Made by a program: the position numbers and the translations under genes
In this document: piece by piece, positions 1-8,062 of the stretch
Layout: every line of letters starts with the position of its first letter
How positions within the stretch are numbered: position 1 is the first letter of the stretch
Notes under the pieces: generated by a model
Databases searched by the model: none
Seen by the model: only the letters and a program-made list of their open reading frames with translations
Told to the model about the DNA's origin: nothing
NCBI GenBank assembly: GCA_963738835.1
Contig: CAVTYH010000001.1
Location: forward strand, 496,001-560,000
Direction: 5' to 3'
Origin: CAVTYH01 sp963738835
GTDB lineage: Bacteria; Planctomycetota; Planctomycetia; Pirellulales; JADZDJ01
Length of the DNA: 64,000 nt

Positions 1-2
1 TC

Positions 3-914
3 CTGATGCACAGCGGCTACTTGCCGATGGCCAGTGTGAAATACCCGACGCTCGGCTCGATCGTATCTCACGAACTGGCCGATGCCGCCAGTCAGTTGCC
101 GTCGTTTGTGCGAATTGGCGGGGTGCGCAATGGCGGCACTGCGGGCTTCCTGGGTGTGGAGTACGATCCGTTCGACATCAACAATCCGACCGCTCCGCCC
201 ACCAACACCACGTTGCCGACGGATGTGGCCCGGTATCAAAGGCGGCTGCAATTGCTCGATCGGTTGGAGAGCAATGCAAGCGGCAAAGCGGTTTCGCAGG
301 ATGCCGCAGAACACAAAAAGCTTTACGACCGGGCGATGAAAATGATCCTCAGCCCCGACATGAAGGCCTTCGACTTGACGAAAGAAACCGACAAGACTCG
401 CGATGCTTACGGTCGGAACAATTTCGGCGCCGGCTGCTTGCTGGCGCGGCGGCTGATTGAATCGGGGGTCACCTTTGTCGAAGTGGGCTTGGACGGCTGG
501 GACACGCATCAAGACAACTTCGATCGGACGACGAAACTGGCCGGGCAAGTCGATCAGCCGTTCGCCGCCTTGATTGCCGATCTGAAACAACGCGGCATGC
601 TCGACAAGACGCTTGTCATTTGGATGGGCGAATTCGGCCGCACGCCCAACATTAACGCCAACGCCGGCCGCGACCATTACCCCAAGGCGTTCAACGTGGC
701 TTTGGCCGGCGGCGGCATTCGTGGCGGGCAAGTGATTGGTGAAACGAACGAAGGGGGCACCGATATCAAAGATCGCCCCGTCGCCGTGAACGACTTGTTC
801 CAGACTTTCTGCAAGAGCCTGGGCATGCAGGCCGCCAAAGAAAACATGAGTCCCATCGGCCGGCCGATCAAAATCGTCGACGGCGGCAAACCAGTGAACG
901 AACTGTTCGGCTAA
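3..914 (+). CDS. DUF1501 domain protein, 5' end outside the window
   Basis: The reading frame is open at the left edge and ends at TAA 912-914, so about 303 C-terminal residues are visible. The DGWDTHQDN stretch near residue 162, the WMGEFGRTPN stretch and the GRDHYP motif are characteristic of DUF1501 proteins, a family in the alkaline-phosphatase/sulfatase-like superfamily that is very abundant in planctomycetes. These proteins are usually exported by the Tat route and encoded beside a DUF1549/DUF1553 partner; both the signal sequence and any partner would lie upstream, outside this window. The substrate is unknown. Confidence 0.9.
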   Translation: MMHSGYLPMASVKYPTLGSIVSHELADAASQLPSFVRIGGVRNGGTAGFLGVEYDPFDINNPTAPPTNTTLPTDVARYQRRLQLLDRLESNASGKAVSQDAAEHKKLYDRAMKMILSPDMKAFDLTKETDKTRDAYGRNNFGAGCLLARRLIESGVTFVEVGLDGWDTHQDNFDRTTKLAGQVDQPFAALIADLKQRGMLDKTLVIWMGEFGRTPNINANAGRDHYPKAFNVALAGGGIRGGQVIGETNEGGTDIKDRPVAVNDLFQTFCKSLGMQAAKENMSPIGRPIKIVDGGKPVNELFG

Positions 915-1118
915 CCGTGAAATCTTGCACCGCACCGGCGCGGAGACGCAGAGAGTTACCGCCCGGAGGCCGCCGGCTCTGCCAGGGTGAACTGCCAAGG
1001 GGCACGAAGCCGATCTTCTGGAGGGGTTGGATCAGCCAGTTTTGTCGTGCGAGTTCTTTGTTTTGCACGCTTCCTTTGTAAAAAATGCCCTGAATTCTCG
1101 GGTCGAGAATTTTGTCGT

Positions 1119-1190
1119 GCCGGTGTAGTACGCGATGACTTCGTCGTAATCACGAACGACGACGGTCACATTGGCGATATTGCGGGTCAT
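1119..1190 (-). pseudogene. Truncated VOC (glyoxalase-fold) gene remnant
   Basis: A start codon at 1190 opens a reading frame beginning MTRNIANVTVVVRDYDEVIA, which is the typical first beta-alpha unit of a VOC-family protein. The similarity stops after about 24 residues and the remainder of the frame looks random. It lies just downstream of an intact VOC gene on the same strand, separated from it by a palindromic repeat. It reads as the 5' stub of a second VOC gene whose body was deleted. Confidence 0.5.
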
Positions 1191-1195
1191 AAATG

Positions 1196-1271
1196 GTAGG
1201 CTGGGCTGCGCCAGTCCCATCTTCAAGCCGGCTGTCGATTCAGAACAGGTGGCGCTGCGCCCCAGCCTACG
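1196..1271. repeat. Imperfect inverted repeat (GTAGGCTGGG family)
   Basis: The left arm TAGGCTGGGCTGCGCC and the right arm GGCGCTGCGCCCCAGCCTA are near-complementary across a loop of roughly 40 bases. The right arm overlaps the stop codon of the VOC gene at 1267-1269. The structure is MITE/REP-like, with no coding capacity. Confidence 0.6.
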
Positions 1272-1659
1272 TCGGATTCTGAAAGCAAAGTTCATAACCG
1301 TCGGGGTCTTTCACAAACAGTTGTTTCATGCCGTAGAACGCGACCTTGGGCGGATCGAGCGTAAGTCCATTAGCCAGGAATTCGGCGTGCATGGCGTCGG
1401 CATCGTTGCAGGCAAAGTAAAAGCCCACTCCCCGGCCACGCCCGGCCGCCAGCCCGTCTTCTTCGCACGCTTGCTGCAACATGAGCTCGGCTCCGCCGCG
1501 CGCAATCAAGCACCACGCCAATTTTCCCTCCGGCTCCCATTTTTGTTTCAGCTCAAAGCCCAGCAGATTGGTATAGAACGCCAACGAGCGATTAATGTCG
1601 TCGACGAATAGGAGTGGGGTCAGTCCTTTAACCACGGTAGTGCGTTGAATGACGGACAT
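1267..1659 (-). CDS. VOC family protein (glyoxalase/bleomycin-resistance fold)
   Basis: This 130-residue protein has the size of a single-chain VOC protein with two beta-alpha-beta-beta-beta units. The N-terminal part (LTPLLFVDDINRSLAFYTNL) and the C-terminal stretch ending FVKDPDGYELCFQNPT are family hallmarks; the Glu in DGYEL is the usual metal-ligand position. Members bind a divalent metal and act on small molecules or confer drug resistance, but the substrate cannot be read from sequence. A truncated paralogue lies just downstream and an unrelated VOC gene is found at about 46 kb. Confidence 0.85.
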   Translation of the reverse strand: MSVIQRTTVVKGLTPLLFVDDINRSLAFYTNLLGFELKQKWEPEGKLAWCLIARGGAELMLQQACEEDGLAAGRGRGVGFYFACNDADAMHAEFLANGLTLDPPKVAFYGMKQLFVKDPDGYELCFQNPT

Positions 1660-1751
1660 TTGGTGATTCCGAAGACTGAAAATTCGGCTCTATATCCAGC
1701 CAGCAATCTCACGAGTCAATTAAATCTGTGCTCATCCACGGTTCCTTGATT

Positions 1752-1792
1752 TGCATCCCCTCAGCGTCCTCCGCGATCTCTGCGGTGAATCA
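1752..1792 (-). repeat. Dispersed repeat, CCGCAGAG..CGGAGGACG family
   Basis: Read on the minus strand this intergenic stretch is of the form TCACCGCAGAGATCGCGGAG followed by GACGCTGAGG. Related copies occur at 2538, 4289, 28624, 28780 and 35909, always between genes or at a gene start. No protein is encoded. Confidence 0.5.
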
Positions 1793-1802
1793 ATCTAGTC
1801 GT

Positions 1803-2489
1803 TCACTTCACCGCCAAAACAATCTCCACCGGCACCCACATGGTTTCAATTTGCTGCCTTTGTACTTTGAAGCCGGCCGCTTCCAGGGCAGCTTTCACGT
1901 AAATCGGGCGACAGTCGACGAGGTTGGGAAAGTGTTTGTGGGTCCACTCGTAGGCTTTCATGATGACGCCGTCTTTGCCCATTTTCGAGACGGCCACGAC
2001 GGCGAAGCGGCCGCCGGGTTTGAGGACGCGTTTGCACTCGGCCAGGAACTTCGGAATGTCGGGCGTGTCGAACAGTTCCAGCGTGAAGCTGGTGAAGAGG
2101 CCGTCGAACATGGCGTCGGGATACGGCAACGTTTCGCCATCGCCGCGCTTCAGCTCTACGCGTTCTTTGAAGCCCGCGGCGGCCACGAACTCTTGGGCCA
2201 TTTCGACCATCTTGTCGGAAATATCGACGCCGCACACCAAGCCCTCGGGTCCAGCGGCCCGAGCTAGATCGACCACACAGTGGCCGGTGCCGAAGCCGAT
2301 TTCAAGAATTTTCTCGCCCGGCCTCACGTTCAAGAGCCTCATACCCATCTCGCGCATGGGGCCTTCGCTGTGCTCGGCCATCACGTCGTAAATTTTGGCG
2401 ATCTTGTTGTAATAGCGCCGCGTTTCCTCGCGCGAATTGAAAACACGAGCCACACCAGGTTCGTAAGCAAGCAGATTTGGATCGGCCAT
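1803..2489 (-). CDS. Class I SAM-dependent methyltransferase (UbiE-like)
   Basis: The start at 2489 (MADPNLLAYEPG) is preferred over an upstream ATG at 2525 because the intervening residues lie next to a repeat and do not look coding. The protein is about 228 residues. Motif I is ILEIGFGTGHCVVDLA, followed by CGVDISDKMVEMAQ (motif II), and LKPGGRFAVVAVSK matches the post-motif III segment of Methyltransf_11/UbiE-type enzymes. A helical N-terminal region (RRYYNKIAKIYDVM) resembles menaquinone/ubiquinone C-methyltransferases. The substrate is not determinable. It stands alone between a VOC gene and the SufU-SufS gene. Confidence 0.88.
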   Translation of the reverse strand: MADPNLLAYEPGVARVFNSREETRRYYNKIAKIYDVMAEHSEGPMREMGMRLLNVRPGEKILEIGFGTGHCVVDLARAAGPEGLVCGVDISDKMVEMAQEFVAAAGFKERVELKRGDGETLPYPDAMFDGLFTSFTLELFDTPDIPKFLAECKRVLKPGGRFAVVAVSKMGKDGVIMKAYEWTHKHFPNLVDCRPIYVKAALEAAGFKVQRQQIETMWVPVEIVLAVK

Positions 2490-2537
2490 TGCGTTTTTCC
2501 TGCTGCGGAAAATTGAAACCGGCATTGTACCGGACTT

Positions 2538-2568
2538 TTACCGCGGAGATACGGAGGCACGGAGAAAT
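2538..2568 (+). repeat. Dispersed repeat, CCGCGGAGATACGGAGG copy
   Basis: This is a copy of the intergenic family described at 1752 (TTTTACCGCGGAGATACGGA then GGCACGGAGAAATGA). It lies between the methyltransferase start and the 3' end of the SufU-SufS gene. Confidence 0.5.
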
Positions 2569-2590
2569 GACGATATTCGAATTTGCAGGC

Positions 2591-4258
2591 TCACTGTCGG
2601 CGGAACACGCGCTTCGCTTCCCGCAGCGCTTCGCCCAGGGCATCGACTTCGGCAGGCGTGTTGTAGAAGTAGAAGCTCGCGCGGCTGGTGGCCACCAGGC
2701 CCAGGCGGGTGTGCATGGGCATGGCACAGTGGTGGCCGGCGCGGATGGCGATGCCCTGGCGATCGAGCAGTTGGGCCACGTCGTGAGCGTGGATGCCATC
2801 GACCACGAAACTGATGATGCCCGATTTGTGCTGGAGCGACGGGCCGAGAATCCGGACGCTGCCGACGTCGGAAAGCACCTCGTGAGCGCGGCGAGTGAGC
2901 GTGTGTTCGTGCTCGACAATCGCCGAGAGGCCGACGCGGTTGAGATAATCGATCGCGGCACCCAGTCCGATGGCAGGCACAATCGGCGGCGTGCCGGCCT
3001 CGAATTTGGCGGGCAGTTCGGCAGGTTCGAAGCCATCGGTCCGCACTCGGCGAATCATACTGCCGCCGCCCAGAAACGGCGGCATGGAATCGAGCAATTC
3101 GCGCCGGCCCCAAAGAACGCCAACGCCGGTGGGACCCATCATCTTATGCCCGCTAAAAGCGACGAAATCGGCCCCCAGTGTTTGCACATCGAGCGGCAAA
3201 TGCGGAACGCTTTGAGCGGCATCGACCAGCACTACAGCACCGACGTCATGCGCTCGCCGGGCGATCTCCGTGATTGGATTGATCGTGCCCAACACGTTGG
3301 ACACGGTCGTGACGGCCACGATCTTGGTGCGCTGCGTGAGCAGTCCATCAAGCGTTTCCAATTGCAGCCGGCCATCGTCGGCAATCGGAATCCAACGCAA
3401 TACCGCGCCGGTACGTACTGCAAGCTGTTGCCAGGGGACGATGTTCGAGTGATGCTCCATTTCCGTTAGCAAGATTTCGTCCCCTGCCTTCAGGTTGTCA
3501 TCGCCCCAACTGCGAGCCACAAGATTGATGCCTTCGGTCGTGCCGTGTGTGAAAATAACTTCATCTGGTGATGGGGCATTGATGAACGCCTGGATTTTCT
3601 GCCGGGCTTCCTCGTATAAATCGGTCGTCTGGTCGCTCAGCCAATGGATGCCGCGATGCACATTGGCATACCGGCTGGCGTACACATCGACCAGGGTATC
3701 GATCACTTGCCGCGGCCGCTGGGTGGTGGCAGCGTTATCGAGATAAATAAGCGATTTGCCGTCGGGCCGCAGATACGTGAGGATCGGAAAGTCTTCCCGC
3801 AATCGTTCGGCGTCGAGCGAATCGAGTTCGTTTGCGTTCATGCCGGCCCCTCGCTTTTTTGCGCCTCCGCTTGCTTGGGGAACGGGCGAAAACAGTGCGC
3901 TTTGCAGCACACGCCAGCCGAGCAAGCAGCATTTCTGGCGATTGGGCGTGAGCCGAGCGCCGAACAGACGGAGCATGTCTTCGCCGCTCATCGATTGAAT
4001 TTCGGCCAGCGGCCGGCCTTCGATTTTCTCCATCAGCATCGAGGCAGCTGCCTGACTGATGCAGCAACCGTCGCCGCTGAACCAGGCTTCGCGAATGTGG
4101 CCGTCGCCTACATTTAATTCCACCCGCACAACATCGCCGCACAGCGGGTTATCGTCCTGGTGCGCATGGGTGCAGGTCGGGCAGTGGCCGCGATGATACG
4201 GCTGTTCGTTGTGATCGAGAATCCGCTCCTGATAGAGCTCGTCTTCGTTTCCGGCCAT
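2591..4258 (-). CDS. sufS: SufU-SufS fusion: Fe-S scaffold/sulfur-transfer protein joined to cysteine desulfurase
   Basis: The start at 4258 gives 555 residues. Residues 1-125 form a SufU/IscU-like domain with its three conserved Cys positions in NPLCGD (Cys40), SGDGCCISQA (Cys65) and RQKCCLLGW (Cys110). A Gly/Lys-rich linker (about 126-140) leads into a complete SufS (150-555) with the PLP-binding lysine in SGHKMMGPTGVG and the catalytic Cys in RAGHHCAMPMH. SufS removes sulfur from cysteine and SufU accepts it in cytoplasmic Fe-S cluster assembly; they are normally separate adjacent genes. An internal ATG at 3841 preceded by GCGAGGGG could also yield free SufS. No other suf genes are nearby. 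Confidence 0.9.
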   Translation of the reverse strand: MAGNEDELYQERILDHNEQPYHRGHCPTCTHAHQDDNPLCGDVVRVELNVGDGHIREAWFSGDGCCISQAAASMLMEKIEGRPLAEIQSMSGEDMLRLFGARLTPNRQKCCLLGWRVLQSALFSPVPQASGGAKKRGAGMNANELDSLDAERLREDFPILTYLRPDGKSLIYLDNAATTQRPRQVIDTLVDVYASRYANVHRGIHWLSDQTTDLYEEARQKIQAFINAPSPDEVIFTHGTTEGINLVARSWGDDNLKAGDEILLTEMEHHSNIVPWQQLAVRTGAVLRWIPIADDGRLQLETLDGLLTQRTKIVAVTTVSNVLGTINPITEIARRAHDVGAVVLVDAAQSVPHLPLDVQTLGADFVAFSGHKMMGPTGVGVLWGRRELLDSMPPFLGGGSMIRRVRTDGFEPAELPAKFEAGTPPIVPAIGLGAAIDYLNRVGLSAIVEHEHTLTRRAHEVLSDVGSVRILGPSLQHKSGIISFVVDGIHAHDVAQLLDRQGIAIRAGHHCAMPMHTRLGLVATSRASFYFYNTPAEVDALGEALREAKRVFRRQ

Positions 4259-4288
4259 AACCGATTTTAAGTAAGAAACGGTATATTT

Positions 4289-4320
4289 GACCGCTGAGGA
4301 CGCCAAGACACCGAGAGAAA
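4289..4320 (+). repeat. Dispersed repeat, ACCGCTGAGGACGCC copy
   Basis: The stretch ACCGCTGAGGACGCCAAGAC followed by ACCGAGAGAAATG belongs to the same intergenic family as 1752, 2538, 28624 and 35909. It lies immediately upstream of the SufU-SufS start. Confidence 0.45.
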
Positions 4321-4397
4321 TGCACAGCAGATTCTATACAATTGAAGGCAATGCGTCTCGACGGCCTCGTTCCACGAGCCGAATCTCGATTGGGCAA

Positions 4398-5744
4398 TTA
4401 CTGCGGCAGGCGATCGTGCTCGACCTTGGGAAAATCGCCAGTACAGGCCTTGAGGAATTCGACCAGGTCTTTTTTGTCCTGCTCAGTGAGATCGAGCTTT
4501 TTGATTTTGTCGTCCAAATTCTTGTTGGGATGGCCCCCTTTCGCGTACCAATCAATCACCTCTTCCAGGGTTTTCAGACTGCCGTCGTGCATGTAGGGCG
4601 CCGACAGAGCGACGTTGCGAACCGTCGGGGTTTTGAAGGCGGCCCAATCTTTTTCGTTGTGGGTCACGGCGTAGCGGCCCTCGTCGGGCTGGTCTTTGTC
4701 GGTGCCGATGCCGATGTTGTGGTACTTTTCGTCGGCTAAATTCGGTCCCACGTGGCAGGCCGAGCAATTGGCTTTGTCGCCGAAGTACAACACCATCCCT
4801 CGTTTGGCGCTTTCCGACATGGGATGCGCCTCGACCGCGGTCTTGGCCGTTTCGAATTTCGCATTTAGCGCCGGATCGTCTTTAATGTCGTCCGGATCCA
4901 TTTTTTCAAACGGCTTGAAGCGGTCGTAATAGTCGAAGGAAGAAGGGCCGGTGACCAACGCTCGTTCAAAGCTGGCAATCGCTTTGGCAACATTATCGAT
5001 GGTCACTTTGCCTGGCTGACCATTTTCAGCGAACACTTTTGCGAATTCTTCTTGGTAGCCGGGAATGCCAGCAATGCACAGCACGCACTTGTCGTGGGTG
5101 TTGTCCATTTCAATGGGGTTGGCGATGGGACCTTTGGCCTGCTCTTCCAGCGAACTAGCGCGGCCATCCCAGAATTGCAGATCGCTGAGGATGCGGTTAT
5201 AAGCGACCGGCGAATTGCGATTGCCTGTCTGCTTTCGCACCCCAACGCCAAATTGCGTGTGGGCAGCAAAGCCCTGATCGGGATCGTGACACGATGCACA
5301 ACTGACGGTGCTGTCGCCACTGATGCGGTTATCGAAGTACAGTTGGCGGCCCAGTTCGATCTTCGCACGGGTGAGCGGATTCTCTGCGAGACCTTTTTCC
5401 TGGCCAGCGCCGGTGGCGAGGCCCAGCGGCAATTCGTAGTCGAGCGGCTCGTTGTTTTTGGAATCGTCGAGCCAAGCTTTGATTTGCTCGATGGTGAGTT
5501 TTCCTTCCCCGGGGATGCCGGCAAAGAGTTCGTTGGCGCCTAGAACGATTTTCTTTAAGCCACTCTCGGGTGCCGCAGAATTTTTCGCCGTTTGCGTCGG
5601 TGCGGTGACCGTTTTGCCGTCCGAGTTACTCGGACTTACCGCCATCGGCCCCTTGCTGGACTTCTGGCCTTCGCAGCCCGCCAAACCAATCATCGCCACT
5701 GCCAACAATACAACGCAACATTGTCTAGCACGGTGCATCAACAT
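4398..5744 (-). CDS. Di-heme cytochrome c peroxidase-type lipoprotein (CcpA/MauG family)
   Basis: The start at 5744 is chosen because of a GAGAGG ribosome-binding site and the lipoprotein signal that follows (hydrophobic 11-20, lipobox LAGC with Cys24). The mature protein has two c-type heme sites, CASCH (149-153) and CSACH (327-331), and the FWDGRA motif common in bacterial di-heme peroxidases. These proteins reduce hydrogen peroxide in the periplasm using cytochrome electrons; MauG-like members oxidise other substrates. It lies 49 bases downstream of the aquaporin gene on the same strand, so the two are probably co-transcribed from the operator-bearing region at 6.5 kb. Confidence 0.9.
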   Translation of the reverse strand: MLMHRARQCCVVLLAVAMIGLAGCEGQKSSKGPMAVSPSNSDGKTVTAPTQTAKNSAAPESGLKKIVLGANELFAGIPGEGKLTIEQIKAWLDDSKNNEPLDYELPLGLATGAGQEKGLAENPLTRAKIELGRQLYFDNRISGDSTVSCASCHDPDQGFAAHTQFGVGVRKQTGNRNSPVAYNRILSDLQFWDGRASSLEEQAKGPIANPIEMDNTHDKCVLCIAGIPGYQEEFAKVFAENGQPGKVTIDNVAKAIASFERALVTGPSSFDYYDRFKPFEKMDPDDIKDDPALNAKFETAKTAVEAHPMSESAKRGMVLYFGDKANCSACHVGPNLADEKYHNIGIGTDKDQPDEGRYAVTHNEKDWAAFKTPTVRNVALSAPYMHDGSLKTLEEVIDWYAKGGHPNKNLDDKIKKLDLTEQDKKDLVEFLKACTGDFPKVEHDRLPQ

Positions 5745-5793
5745 GACGCCTCTCAAAAAACTCGGTTTTGCGGAATTCAATGTCGCGAATCGG

Positions 5794-6462
5794 TTACTTT
5801 TCATCATTGCCAATAATATAGGCCTGCACCACGCCAGCGACGATGCCGCCGATGGCGGGGCCAACCAAGTACATCCAAAACGGTTTCAAATTGTCGACCG
5901 CCAAAAATGGTCCGAGCGATCGGGCCGGGTTCATGCTCGCGCCGGTATAGGGTCCGCCGCACAATATGTCGGCAGTCAACACAAAACCGATCGCTAAACC
6001 GACGGCGTTGCCGAAGCGGTTGTAAATACCACAGGAAAAAACGGCGGCAACGAGAAAGAACGTCAGAATGGCTTCCAGCACTACGACTTTTACATTTTCG
6101 CCGGCATCGGTGAAGCTGCCGATGGTTTGTCCGTGGACCAAACCGGTTTTGTCGATGAAGTACAACAACAGGTACGATGCAGCAATCGCACCGGCGAATT
6201 GCGCAATCCAGTAAACGACCGCTTTGCCGAAATCGATCTTGCCGCCGACCAGCGCGCCGAGGGTGACCGCCGGGTTCACATGGGCGCCAGAGATTGTGCC
6301 CCAAGTGTAAACGATGATCATCAGTGCCACGCCATGCGCAAACGCCGCCACCAGCAGCCCAGGCGCACCCGTGGCCACGGCGGCTGCTCCCGATCCGGCG
6401 CCGATGAAGGTCAGCGTGAAGGTTCCAATTAGTTCCGCGAGCGCCGCTTTCGAGGTGTTCAT
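5794..6462 (-). CDS. MIP family channel (aquaporin Z-like)
   Basis: The 222-residue protein has six predicted membrane helices and both NPA boxes, SGAHVNPAVTLG in the first half and GASMNPARSLGP in the second. The arginine after the second NPA forms the selectivity filter in aquaporins. The compact length without the long loop D insertion of GlpF suggests a water-type channel; some such channels pass hydrogen peroxide. The downstream gene, 49 bases away, encodes a peroxidase, and the upstream 130 bases contain a Fur/PerR-like palindrome, so a role in peroxide physiology is plausible (inference). Confidence 0.92.
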   Translation of the reverse strand: MNTSKAALAELIGTFTLTFIGAGSGAAAVATGAPGLLVAAFAHGVALMIIVYTWGTISGAHVNPAVTLGALVGGKIDFGKAVVYWIAQFAGAIAASYLLLYFIDKTGLVHGQTIGSFTDAGENVKVVVLEAILTFFLVAAVFSCGIYNRFGNAVGLAIGFVLTADILCGGPYTGASMNPARSLGPFLAVDNLKPFWMYLVGPAIGGIVAGVVQAYIIGNDEK

Positions 6463-6543
6463 ACAATTCGACTTGGGTTTTTAAGTGTCTGATAGAGCGC
6501 CGGCGTCGTGCCATACCGCTCAAGTGGAATGGAGGCATAAATA

Positions 6544-6564
6544 TATCAATAATCATTATTGATA
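6544..6564. promoter_or_regulatory. Perfect 21-bp palindrome, candidate Fur/PerR-family operator
   Basis: TATCAATAAT and ATTATTGATA are perfect inverted arms around a single central C. The core ATAATCATTAT fits the 7-1-7 architecture of Fur-superfamily boxes (core ATAATNATTAT in the PerR box). It lies 82 bases upstream of the aquaporin start codon, in an AT-rich patch of an otherwise GC-rich contig. Confidence 0.55.
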
Positions 6565-6593
6565 ACAAGCGGCACAACGGATACGCTGCTGCT

Positions 6594-7082
6594 TCAAACG
6601 CCAAGCAGTTTCGCCGTCGCTAACCAGAGCAAGGTGCCGCGCCCCCGTTCTGCAGAACCTTCGAAGCGAATGGCTGCCACGGCCCCTTTTTTGAAATGGA
6701 TGGCCGCGTTGCCATCGCCAATGAGGCTAGCCGCCAAGTGAATTACATCGGGATCGTGACCGACCCAGGCAACGTTACAGTCCGCATGTTGATTCGTCCA
6801 TTCGATGAGCGATTCCAGATTTGATCCCGGCGCTAAGGCCGGCAACTCCTTGATCTCTGGACGATCCTTCACCCGACGCGCAATCAATTCCGCCGTTTGC
6901 ACGCAGCGCACAAACGGGCTGGTGGTAATAACACCGGGCCAGAATTTTGCATCGACCAGCCGTTTGAGCATTTTGGCGAACCGTTTTTCGCCGCCGTCGG
7001 TCAGCGGCCGCTGCGAATCATCCGGCCAGCGCGTTTCATCGCGATCTTCTGCCCAAGCGTGGCGAACGATGTAGAGAATCAT
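6594..7082 (-). CDS. sixA: Phosphohistidine phosphatase SixA-like (histidine phosphatase superfamily)
   Basis: At 162 residues this matches the short SixA length. The N-terminus MILYIVRHAWAE carries the catalytic RH pair of the RHG family. The second conserved His is in AWVGHDPDVIHLA, and RPLTDGGEKR matches the family's GExxA-like segment. SixA removes phosphate from histidine on phosphotransfer proteins; family members also act on sugar phosphates. It follows a methyltransferase on the same strand by 22 bases, forming a likely two-gene operon. Confidence 0.88.
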   Translation of the reverse strand: MILYIVRHAWAEDRDETRWPDDSQRPLTDGGEKRFAKMLKRLVDAKFWPGVITTSPFVRCVQTAELIARRVKDRPEIKELPALAPGSNLESLIEWTNQHADCNVAWVGHDPDVIHLAASLIGDGNAAIHFKKGAVAAIRFEGSAERGRGTLLWLATAKLLGV

Positions 7083-7104
7083 AGTTGTTCATTGGAGAGT
7101 GACA

Positions 7105-7983
7105 TTACTTCCGGCGCAACACAAACAGCACATCGATGGCGTCGTTATCCAGCTTTTGCGGGTCATCCAAATCATACCAGAAATCGAAGGTCTCGACGAT
7201 TTCCAGCTGCGGGACGCAAGCAATCAACTTGCGGATTTGCGCTGCGGTATACATGCGGTAATCGAACTCGTCGCGCATTCGTCCCACGATCTTGCTGGGA
7301 CCTTTGAGTTTCAGTACGCCGTTCGTCTCCGCCTTTCCGTTATGAGCAGCGCGTCCTGCATGACCGTTAGAGGCGTGGTGTTTTTCAAATTCGCGCACCA
7401 CCACGTTGATCCGCAACCGTTCCAAGCGAGTTTTGCGGCTCGACTGAGTCACCCGCAAGGTGGTTGTCACTTTGATGTTGCCGCGCTCGCCGTACCACCG
7501 TTCGATGCACAACGGATCGGCATCCGGCGGCGCCAGATGCATGCCGAGAAAAAACAAGCCGCCGGAACGCAGCGATTCGGCGACGCATTGCAAATGCCCA
7601 CGGGCTTCTTTCTCAGTGTTCAAATGGCGGAAGCTGTTGAACGTACAAAAGCCGGCATCGAACATGCCTCGAAGTCGAAAGTTCGACATATCGCCTTTGA
7701 AGACGTCAGCCTTCAGGCCCAGTTTTTTCAAGCGTTTGCGCAAATAATCGAGCGATGGCTCGCTCAAATCGAAACCGGTCACCTGATATCCGCGAGCGGC
7801 CATCTCGGTCACCAGCCGTCCGCTGCCACAGGCCGGCTCGAACACGCGGCGCAACGGAAATTTGCAGTATTTCTTGGCCGCCGCCTCAAAAAAATCGCAC
7901 TCACGTACGGTGTCTTTGTCAAAGCCAATTTCAAACCATTCGGGATGGTTGTACCACGAGGTAACTTCAAGATCTTTTTTCAT
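7105..7983 (-). CDS. Class I SAM-dependent methyltransferase
   Basis: The protein is 292 residues. Motif I is VFEPACGSGRLVTEMAARGY, followed by VTGFDLSEPSLDYL and a DVFKGDMSNFRL segment typical of motif III. The C-terminal half contains an insertion before FDYRMYTAAQIRKLIA, a pattern seen in small-molecule methyltransferases. The substrate is unknown. It precedes sixA by 22 bases, and its divergent upstream region, shared with the MFS gene, contains an exact 18-bp direct repeat. Confidence 0.88.
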   Translation of the reverse strand: MKKDLEVTSWYNHPEWFEIGFDKDTVRECDFFEAAAKKYCKFPLRRVFEPACGSGRLVTEMAARGYQVTGFDLSEPSLDYLRKRLKKLGLKADVFKGDMSNFRLRGMFDAGFCTFNSFRHLNTEKEARGHLQCVAESLRSGGLFFLGMHLAPPDADPLCIERWYGERGNIKVTTTLRVTQSSRKTRLERLRINVVVREFEKHHASNGHAGRAAHNGKAETNGVLKLKGPSKIVGRMRDEFDYRMYTAAQIRKLIACVPQLEIVETFDFWYDLDDPQKLDNDAIDVLFVLRRK

Positions 7984-8009
7984 GGATGGTGGAATGAGGA
8001 CGCGACTGT

Positions 8010-8045
8010 AAAATTCGATACTTCAATAAAATTCGATACTTCAAT
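8010..8045. repeat. Exact 18-bp tandem direct repeat in a divergent promoter region
   Basis: AAAATTCGATACTTCAAT occurs twice without a gap (8010-8027 and 8028-8045) between the divergent methyltransferase (start 7983) and MFS transporter (start 8063). It could be a duplicated regulator site or a simple slippage duplication. Confidence 0.7.
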
Positions 8046-8062
8046 CACCACTTCTATAGTCG

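Noticed and set aside
2477..3469. Long plus-strand open frame opposite sufU-sufS
   Set aside because: It is the antisense shadow of a strongly conserved cysteine desulfurase; no family motifs on this strand.
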